Shown here: positions 13,492-18,510 of the stretch, in pieces
How positions within the stretch are numbered: the stretch's first letter is position 1
Layout: every line of letters begins with the position of its first letter
Origin: UBA10649 sp964391765
GTDB taxonomy: Bacteria; Actinomycetota; Actinomycetes; S36-B12
Length of the DNA stretch: 18,510 nucleotides
NCBI GenBank assembly: GCA_964391765.1
Contig: CAYMNG010000051.1
Coordinates: forward strand, 1-18,510
Direction of reading: 5' to 3'
The notes under the pieces: model-generated
Databases searched by the model: none
The model's input: only the letters and a program-made list of their open reading frames with translations
Told to the model about the DNA's origin: nothing
Position numbers and translations under genes: made by a program

Positions 13492-14085
13492 ATGACCGAT
13501 GCTCGGGTGTGGTTGATCCGTCACGGGCAGACCGAGTGGGCGGCGGTCGGTCGGCACACGGGTCGCACCGACATCCCGCTGACGCCTGTCGGTGACGAGC
13601 AAGCAGCTTCCCTGCGACCGTTCGTATCGACATTGCGCCCGGGCCTGCAACTGTGCAGCCCGTCGAGCCGCGCGCGGGACACCGCGCAACTGGCCGGACT
13701 CAATGCCGACGTCGAACCCGACCTGCTCGAGTGGGACTACGGCGCGTGGGAGGGCCGGACGACGGCGGAGATCCGTTCGACCACAGGGGATCCGGGCTGG
13801 CTCGTGTGGGACAACCCCGTACCCCCCGGCCAGACGCCCGGCGAGCAGATCGGCGACGTCGGCGTTCGAGCCGACCGAGTCCTGGCGCGGTGCGCCCCCG
13901 TGCTGGCGAACGGGGCCGACTGCGTGCTCGTCGCGCATGCGCACGTCCTGCGCGTCCTGACCGCTCGGTGGCTGGGCCTTCCGCCGATCGACGGCCGGCT
14001 GTTTGCGTTGGAACCGGCGACGCTGTCATCGCTGGGGTTCGAGCACGACTGCCCTGTCGTGCGCTCGTGGAACGCCTGGCCGTAG
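13492..14085 (+). CDS. Histidine phosphatase superfamily (phosphoglycerate mutase-like) protein
   Basis: A 197-residue branch-1 histidine phosphatase. The phosphohistidine motif is LIRHGQTEW with H11 as nucleophile. Other pocket residues are visible: R60 in CSPSSRARDTA, E80 in LLEWDYGAWEG and H149 in VLVAHAHVLRVL. Such proteins dephosphorylate sugar phosphates, phosphoglycerate or other small phosphoesters; the exact substrate cannot be read from the sequence. The ATG at 13492 is preceded by a TAGGCT box 6 nt away and lacks a Shine-Dalgarno sequence. It is divergent from the S66 gene and is followed after 20 nt by a small membrane-protein gene. Confidence 0.92.
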   Translation: MTDARVWLIRHGQTEWAAVGRHTGRTDIPLTPVGDEQAASLRPFVSTLRPGLQLCSPSSRARDTAQLAGLNADVEPDLLEWDYGAWEGRTTAEIRSTTGDPGWLVWDNPVPPGQTPGEQIGDVGVRADRVLARCAPVLANGADCVLVAHAHVLRVLTARWLGLPPIDGRLFALEPATLSSLGFEHDCPVVRSWNAWP

Positions 14086-14105
14086 GGACTCGGCAGAACG
14101 GCATC

Positions 14106-14336
14106 GTGACCGACCCGCACCCGAGCGCCCTGCCCACTTCGCGCGAGACGACCTGGCAGACGCTTCGCTTCTCGCTGTTCCTGCAGAGCGTCGCCCTCCT
14201 GGTGCTGTCCGCCGCGCTCATCGTCCGTGTCAGTGTCCTGGGGTGGGACCTGGTCGCGTTCTTCTTCGTCATCGGGGTCCTGCTGGTCGGCGGAGCCGTC
14301 GCCTTCACCCTGGCCCGCCTCAATTCCGGACAGTAG
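14106..14336 (+). CDS. Small two-helix membrane protein of unknown function
   Basis: A 76-residue protein with a polar N-terminus (TDPHPSALPTSRETTWQ) and two hydrophobic segments, about residues 20-42 (FSLFLQSVALLVLSAALIV) and 48-69 (LVAFFFVIGVLLVGGAVAF). These are predicted to form a helical hairpin in the plasma membrane with both ends on the same side. I do not recognise the family. The start is GTG 14106, 20 nt after the histidine phosphatase stop; no clear ribosome-binding site is seen. Coding is supported by GC-rich third positions and by hydrophobic segments of membrane-spanning length. Confidence 0.65.
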   Translation: MTDPHPSALPTSRETTWQTLRFSLFLQSVALLVLSAALIVRVSVLGWDLVAFFFVIGVLLVGGAVAFTLARLNSGQ

Positions 14337-14509
14337 GCGTCACGGCCGGGTCTGGGCTGGATGAGTCCGGGCCGGATTGGTCGGGGCTACAGGTGGGAGC
14401 AACGGTCGCCGCAAGTCATGGCGAACTCGCTGCGGCCACACACCGAGCCGGTCGCAAGCCAACGGCGAGAAACTTGGACCTGATGAAGGCCGCGACCGCG
14501 GACGCGCAC

Positions 14510-14586
14510 TGTCCGTGGCCATGAAAAAGTACCCACTGGTGGCCGCGTAGAGGTATCCGCTGGTGGCCATCTGGAAGTGTCGGCCC
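14510..14586. repeat. Three 24-bp direct repeats resembling an IS21-family terminus (remnant)
   Basis: Units at 14515-14538, 14539-14562 and 14563-14586 each begin GTGGCC. They share the pattern GTGGCC-N6-AGGTA/AAGTA/AAGTG-like core; units 1 and 2 end in CTG. The block starts with TGT at 14510. IS21-family elements carry several such repeats at their ends, often containing GGCCAC and CCACTGG. No istA or istB gene is present, so this would be a solo end left by deletion. It lies immediately before and partly inside the apparent start of the serine recombinase. The IS assignment rests on recollection of the family pattern; the repeats themselves are plain. Confidence 0.55.
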
Positions 14587-16427
14587 GTTCGCCGCCGGTC
14601 GGGCTACGCGAGGGCGGTTCGTCGGCTCGGCGGACGCCCATCGACGAGGTCAATCAGCCGTACTCGCTCGAGGCGCAGGCCGACCATCTGAACAAGTACC
14701 TCTCGATGCGACCCGAGTGGAGCCTGGTCGGTCAGTACAGCGACCAGATGACGGGCTCAGTGATGGAGCGCCCCGGCCTGAAGAAGCTCTTGGCGGACGT
14801 CCGGGTCGGAAAACTAGACGTCATCCTCGTGTACCGAGTCGACCGGTTCTCCCGGAAACTGCACCACATCCAAGACCTGCTGCAGGTGCTCGAGCAGGAG
14901 AAGGTCGCATTCGTGTCCGCGACCGAGGCGTTCGACACGTCGAACTCGATGGGTCGCATGGTGCTCAACATCCTCGGAGTCTTCGCCGAGTTCGAACGCT
15001 CCAGCCTCATCGACCGGATCCGCGCCGGCAATGCCGCCAAGGCCAGCCGCGGCGAATGGGTCGGCGGGAAGCCTCCCTACGGCTACCAGGTGGCTGAGGG
15101 CAAGACGCTGCAGATCATTGAGCCGGAGGCAGCGGTTGTGCGCGACATCTTCCGTATGGCTCTCGACGAGAACATGGGCGGCCTCAACATCGCGATGGCG
15201 CTGACCCAGGCCGGTATCCGCAGCCGCGGCAGCGAATGGACCTCGAAGAAGGTCATCGCCATCCTGCGCCGACCGACGTATGCCGGCTGGATCGTCCACC
15301 ACGACGAGACCTACGCCGGCCTGCACCCCGCCATCATCGAACCGGACACGTTCGAGAAGGTTCAGGCGCTGCTCGACGAGCGCGGCACGCCGTGGGACCG
15401 GCGCTCGGCCAGTCTGGAGTACAAGCTCAGCGGCCTGCTCAAGTGCACGAACTGCGGCTCGTCGTTGATCGCCGAACGGACGAACAGCGGTAGCGGCAAC
15501 TCCTACCGCTACTACATCTGCCGCCGCCGCAAGATCGTCGCACGCACCGCCTGCCACTCACCTCGCATCAACGCAGACGTTCTCGAAGAGGCCGTGCTCG
15601 GTTCGTTGGTCAGCGTGTACCGCGACTACGGCCTGTTCACGCAGGCCGCTGAGCGAGCCATCGCCGCCCGCGAAGAGAGCCTGCCCCAGACGATTGAGCA
15701 ACTGAAGGCCGTCGACGGGGAGATCGCGAAGGTGAGCGCGTCCTTGAACCGCTACCTCGCGGCGTTCGAGGCCGGAGCCATGGACGCCGCCGCCTGCGGT
15801 CCCCGCGTGAGCGACCTGCAGCACCAGCTGGGAACGCTCACCATTCGCCGAAACGAACTCCAGCTCGTCATCGACGCACCCGCCCCCAAGCTGCCGTCAG
15901 CCAAGGACACGAAGGCGATGGCAGCCGCCCTTGAGCGCGAACTAAAGGAGCGCAGCGGCCCGGCGCTCAAGGCCCTGCTGGCCACGCTCATCGAACGGAT
16001 CCACGTCAGTCCCGACCGTGTCATCACCCCGTACCTGCGTGTACCCGACATCGGACCGGTCGGGATCGACCCGGTCCGCGCCCTGGCCGACCCCAACGAG
16101 GACCCGGCGGTCACGGAGCATGTCGGCATTGCGGTTTCCGTCTCCTCGGAGCGGCTGTGGTCGGCGGGCCGTACCAGGGACAAGGTTCTAGAAGTCCTGT
16201 CCGAGCTCGAGGAAGCCGGAGAGGGCCCCGAGTTCGCCACGTCACGCCTGATCGAAGTCACTTTGCAGCGCTGGCCAGAACTCAAGCGCGACTCGGTGTG
16301 GCGCATCATCAACAAGGACCTGTGCCGGTCCCGGGGCGGGCGCCCCATCAGCTTGGTCAAGGTCCGACCGGCCGTCGTACGCCGAGCGACTGCGGACGAG
16401 GCCGCTGCATCGGTATCCGGGCCCTAG
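14577..16427 (+). CDS. Large serine recombinase, N-terminal catalytic motif missing in frame
   Basis: A 616-residue site-specific recombinase of the integrase/transposase type. The resolvase domain is recognisable from PYSLEAQADHL (29-39) through LVYRVDRFSRKL (84-95), VSATEAFDTSNSMGRMVLNILGVFAEFER (113-141) and GKPPYGYQV (164-172). It is followed by the recombinase domain, a zinc ribbon (C290, C293, C315, C326) and a coiled coil at about 355-450, then a C-terminal extension. The first 28 residues do not match: the Y-x-R-x-S segment with the nucleophilic serine, normally about 10 residues before YSLEAQ, is absent, and a proline stands in its place (RTPIDEV). Fragments resembling it (GYAR at 14602, RPST near 14632-14645) are in another frame. 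The GTG 14577 start lies within an IS-like repeat. It is probably a frameshifted or 5'-truncated, inactive gene. Confidence 0.85.
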   Translation: MSARSPPVGLREGGSSARRTPIDEVNQPYSLEAQADHLNKYLSMRPEWSLVGQYSDQMTGSVMERPGLKKLLADVRVGKLDVILVYRVDRFSRKLHHIQDLLQVLEQEKVAFVSATEAFDTSNSMGRMVLNILGVFAEFERSSLIDRIRAGNAAKASRGEWVGGKPPYGYQVAEGKTLQIIEPEAAVVRDIFRMALDENMGGLNIAMALTQAGIRSRGSEWTSKKVIAILRRPTYAGWIVHHDETYAGLHPAIIEPDTFEKVQALLDERGTPWDRRSASLEYKLSGLLKCTNCGSSLIAERTNSGSGNSYRYYICRRRKIVARTACHSPRINADVLEEAVLGSLVSVYRDYGLFTQAAERAIAAREESLPQTIEQLKAVDGEIAKVSASLNRYLAAFEAGAMDAAACGPRVSDLQHQLGTLTIRRNELQLVIDAPAPKLPSAKDTKAMAAALERELKERSGPALKALLATLIERIHVSPDRVITPYLRVPDIGPVGIDPVRALADPNEDPAVTEHVGIAVSVSSERLWSAGRTRDKVLEVLSELEEAGEGPEFATSRLIEVTLQRWPELKRDSVWRIINKDLCRSRGGRPISLVKVRPAVVRRATADEAAASVSGP

Positions 16428-16503
16428 ATGTCAGCACATGCGGCCACAATGAGAGGCGGCCGCTGTTTGGCGGCTGGCCAGACCGACCGGCACGGGGGCA
16501 CCA

Positions 16504-17460
16504 GTGACGCGTGAATGGAGCTACTGGACGCTCAACAAGCTCGCCATCCTCGGCGACTACCTGCCGGCATTCAACACGGCCTCCAAGAAGGCGACAACCC
16601 GCGTGTACCTCGATCTGATGGCCGGGCAGCCTCAGAACCGCGAACGAGGGACTGGTCAGTTGTTCGACGGCTCCGCCCGGCTCGCCATGAAGGCGAGCCC
16701 GCAGTTCAGTCGTGTCGTGTTGATCGAAAAGGACCCGGCCAACGCACAGGCCTTGCGCGAGGACCTGGCAGCTCAGTTCCCAGGCGATTCGCGTGGTGAG
16801 GTCTACGAAGGCGACTGCAACTTGATCATGGACGAGGTGCTCAAGAACCTTGAGCACCTCAGGTGGTCACCAACCTTCGCCTTCGTTGATCAGCAGTCCG
16901 CTGAAGTCCACTGGTCGACCCTGGCCAAGGTCGCTGCATTCCGGCGGGGGAACTTCAAGTCAGAGCTATGGGTGCTCATGTCGCCAGCAATGATCATCAA
17001 GGGTGTCACGGGTACGAACGGGGATGCCTACGCCATGCGCGTGGACCGACTCTATGGCGCGGCCGACTGGCGAAACATCTGGCGAGCCTGGGAGCGGGGC
17101 GACGTCGACCCGGAGGGATTCCGCACTGAGATGGTCAACCTGTTCCGGTGGAAGGTTCAGCAGGACCTGGGCTATGGCTTCACCGCTCGAATCCCCATGC
17201 GGATGCCGAACAACGTCACCATCTACGACATGGTCTTCTGCAGCGACCACCCGGCCGGCGAACGCATCATGAGCTGGCTGTACAAGGCTGCAGCCGATCG
17301 AGAACCCCGCATGCGCGAAGAGCACCGGCTGCGGCAACTGAACCAAGCAGATGCCGGAACTCTGTTCGACATTACCGGCGAGATGCTGGCCACTCCCACC
17401 GAGGAACCTTGGACCAACACACCCGCCTGGGACCCCCGCGAAACCACCTGGTGGCGCTGA
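16504..17460 (+). CDS. tcmP: TcmP-type three-Cys-motif partner protein (methyltransferase-like fold)
   Basis: A 318-residue protein matching the TcmP family, so named because its members occur beside a three-cysteine DUF5131 protein. The N-terminus (KLAILGDYLPAF) and the first half follow a class I SAM-methyltransferase layout: YLDLMAG (35-41) as motif I, VVLIEKDP (71-78) as motif II, EGDCN (102-106) as motif III, and FAFVDQQSAEVHW (125-137) where relatives usually have a D-P-x-G. The replacement of that P and G here is unusual. The second half is helical with several tryptophans. Activity and substrate are unknown for the family. The start is GTG 16504 with GGGGG 8 nt upstream (5-nt gap). 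It ends 4 nt from the stop of the convergent DUF5131 gene. Confidence 0.85.
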   Translation: MTREWSYWTLNKLAILGDYLPAFNTASKKATTRVYLDLMAGQPQNRERGTGQLFDGSARLAMKASPQFSRVVLIEKDPANAQALREDLAAQFPGDSRGEVYEGDCNLIMDEVLKNLEHLRWSPTFAFVDQQSAEVHWSTLAKVAAFRRGNFKSELWVLMSPAMIIKGVTGTNGDAYAMRVDRLYGAADWRNIWRAWERGDVDPEGFRTEMVNLFRWKVQQDLGYGFTARIPMRMPNNVTIYDMVFCSDHPAGERIMSWLYKAAADREPRMREEHRLRQLNQADAGTLFDITGEMLATPTEEPWTNTPAWDPRETTWWR

Positions 17461-17464
17461 GGAC

Positions 17465-18217
17465 TCAAGCAGGCAATTCCACCCGGTCGGGCATCTCGCC
17501 CCACAGTCGACCGTCAAGGATCCGGCCCGCAGCTTTCGGCGTTCGCCCGCCCCACTGCTTGAAGAAGAACGGGACCTCTGCAGCCACACAGCCATCACGC
17601 AGCTCGCGAACCCAGTTGATGTCGACGGGCCGATATCCGTGCCCGGACTCACCGCCGGCGATCACCCAGCCGATCCCGCCCAAGTCGATGCCAGTCAGCG
17701 GTCCGAGCAGCGGCTCACACGACAGGAAGCGGACCGCCGCCGGCACCTGACGGAGATCATCAACGCGGTACATCACATCGGCCGACTCGACAGAGACACC
17801 CATCCACAAGTTCGCCGGCCAATCGAGCCGGTCAGCGAGCTTGCGCAGCCGGCTGGACCGCTTGGTGAGCACCTGGTACGTGTGCTGCGGGGTGTCCGCG
17901 ATCACCTCGAACACGTCGCGGATGAAACTCACCGGGACCTTGGCGTGGAAGAGGTCGCTCATCGAGTTCACGAACACGGTCCGAGGTGCACGCCAGCCGT
18001 AGGGCTCATCCAGCGTCTCCGCGTGAGTCGCCAGACCAAACCCCGGCCCGGACGTCCGCGGGTCCCCGTCGACCTGGTACTTAGCCGCGCCCATCGCCTT
18101 CAGCCGCTTGGCCAGTTTCAGCGCGTAGCAGTTGTCGCAGCCGGACGAGATCCGGTCGCACCCCGTCGTGGGGTTCCAGGTCACCTCGGTCCACTCGATC
18201 GCCGTCTTGGAAGCCAT
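17465..18217 (-). CDS. DUF5131 / phage Gp37-Gp68 family three-Cys protein (radical-SAM-like)
   Basis: A 250-residue protein of the DUF5131 family, first known from mycobacteriophage Gp37/Gp68. The N-terminus TAIEWTEVTWNPTTGC holds the family hallmark, followed by three cysteines spaced C20-x6-C27-x2-C30 (GCDNCYA). The spacing recalls an iron-sulfur cluster site such as that of radical-SAM enzymes (normally CxxxCxxC), and the family is often grouped near spore-photoproduct lyase. The rest (PRTVFVNSMSDLFH, YQVLTKRSSRL, LWMGVSVES, RFLSCEPLLGPL, WVIAGGESG, PFFFKQWGG) fits the typical barrel. The reaction and substrate are unknown. I choose ATG 18217 with GAGGGGAAG upstream; an in-frame ATG at 18412 would give an implausible Arg-rich extension over a hairpin. 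Confidence 0.92.
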   Translation of the reverse strand: MASKTAIEWTEVTWNPTTGCDRISSGCDNCYALKLAKRLKAMGAAKYQVDGDPRTSGPGFGLATHAETLDEPYGWRAPRTVFVNSMSDLFHAKVPVSFIRDVFEVIADTPQHTYQVLTKRSSRLRKLADRLDWPANLWMGVSVESADVMYRVDDLRQVPAAVRFLSCEPLLGPLTGIDLGGIGWVIAGGESGHGYRPVDINWVRELRDGCVAAEVPFFFKQWGGRTPKAAGRILDGRLWGEMPDRVELPA

Positions 18218-18377
18218 GACCTTCCCCTCGTTCCCTGACCGGTCGACCCTCGCTGGCCATCCTGCCAGCCCGGTCTGCCGACGGGTGGAAGCACGCGCCA
18301 CCACTCCTTGCTCACGATCGACGGTTCGCTCTCCCCTTGAGCGGACCGGAGTCCGGCCGAAAGGCCCAGCGAACGAC

Positions 18378-18408
18378 CTCAGCCCCGGCACTGGGTGCCG
18401 GGGCTGAG
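18378..18408 (-). terminator. Perfect 13-bp hairpin downstream of ssrA
   Basis: Arms CTCAGCCCCGGCA (18378-18390) and its exact complement (18396-18408) enclose a 5-nt loop. It lies about 50 nt beyond the mature 3' end of ssrA on the reverse strand, the expected place for the tmRNA terminator. A U-tract is weak or absent, so it may act in processing as much as in termination. It also insulates the DUF5131 gene from ssrA transcription. Confidence 0.6.
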
Positions 18409-18459
18409 CCATGCTTGCGGGGCCGGGCTGGACCCCATTTCGTTTTGCTGCCCGTTGGG

Positions 18460-18510
18460 TGGAGGTGCCGGGAATCGAACCCGGGTCCGTACAGGTCCCT
18501 CGCGTCCTTC
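18460..18510 (-). ncRNA. ssrA: tmRNA (ssrA), 3' end only; gene runs off the window
   Basis: On the reverse strand the sequence GGACCCGGGTTCGATT continues into CCCGGCACCTCCA. This is the T-arm (5-bp stem, TTCGATT loop), the 3' strand of the acceptor stem and a discriminator A at 18460, as in the tRNA-like domain of bacterial tmRNA. Trans-translation by tmRNA and SmpB rescues stalled ribosomes. The genome reads CCC after the discriminator, so the terminal CCA is apparently not fully encoded and would need tRNA nucleotidyltransferase. An ordinary tRNA is unlikely because the preceding bases do not form an anticodon loop with U33. The tag-encoding part lies outside the window. Confidence 0.85.

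Larger units (their letters stand above)
14337..18459. mobile_element. Putative accessory island bearing a serine recombinase and TcmP/DUF5131, abutting ssrA
   Basis: The block between the small membrane protein and the ssrA 3' end contains an IS-end-like repeat, a large serine recombinase, and a TcmP plus phage-type DUF5131 pair. Sampled lines in the TcmP gene are about 60-68% GC, below the 70-80% seen in pmt. The 3' end of ssrA is a frequent island boundary. No flanking attachment-site duplication was found by eye, so both borders are inferred. The island could end short of ssrA or continue past the window. Confidence 0.4.

Noticed and set aside
18218..18412. N-terminal extension of the DUF5131 protein to an upstream ATG
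   Set aside because: The extra 65 residues are Arg/Gly/Pro-rich and lie beyond a good ribosome-binding site; the family begins near the ATG at 18217.
18394..18472. GGTGCCGGG occurring in the hairpin (18394-18402) and in ssrA (18464-18472) as an attachment-core duplication
   Set aside because: Nine bases in GC-rich DNA, one copy inside a hairpin arm, are easily due to chance; no longer homology surrounds them.
18457..18510. Ordinary tRNA gene rather than tmRNA
   Set aside because: Upstream of the T-arm the bases do not give a 7-nt anticodon loop with U33 and a paired stem. The T-arm and acceptor sequence match bacterial tmRNA ends.

Overview
The window is high-GC DNA (about 70% or more over most of its length) with GTG starts, strong C/G third-position bias and many apparently leaderless genes. 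Together with a Pmt-type protein mannosyltransferase beside rsmI and metG, this points to the Actinomycetota. The rsmI/pmt divergent pair is arranged as in mycobacteria. I cannot name a genus.

Positions 1-14336 look like ordinary chromosome. On the left are metG (first codons only) and rsmI (-), then pmt (+), then a two-gene phosphorelay (HPt-like protein plus OmpR/PhoB-type regulator, +). These are followed by an arylamine N-acetyltransferase/GGDEF operon (-), an hsp20 gene under a perfect CIRCE operator (-) and moeZ (-). A + strand block follows: META-domain lipoprotein, P1 self-processing peptidase, CPGC thioredoxin-fold protein, YggS-type PLP protein and a DUF1348 protein. Next come an S66 peptidase/GNAT operon (-), a histidine phosphatase (+) and a small membrane protein (+). 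Two large related hairpins (2642-2706 and 3813-3875) and a cluster of direct and tandem repeats (7694-7854) occupy intergenic DNA.

Positions 14337-18459 look like an accessory island. They hold a 24-bp triple repeat resembling an IS21-family end, a large serine recombinase whose N-terminal catalytic motif is missing in frame, and a tail-to-tail pair: a TcmP-type methyltransferase-fold protein and its three-Cys DUF5131 (phage Gp37/Gp68) partner. The island abuts the 3' end of ssrA (tmRNA, - strand), which runs off the right edge and is a classic site beside which islands accumulate. The GC content of the TcmP gene (about 60-68% in the lines I sampled) is lower than that of the left-hand genes.

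The TcmP/DUF5131 pair is the best candidate for a system without a described function: a radical-SAM-like three-cysteine protein with a SAM-methyltransferase-like partner, carried next to a recombinase. Family calls were made by eye from motifs; no database search was run.
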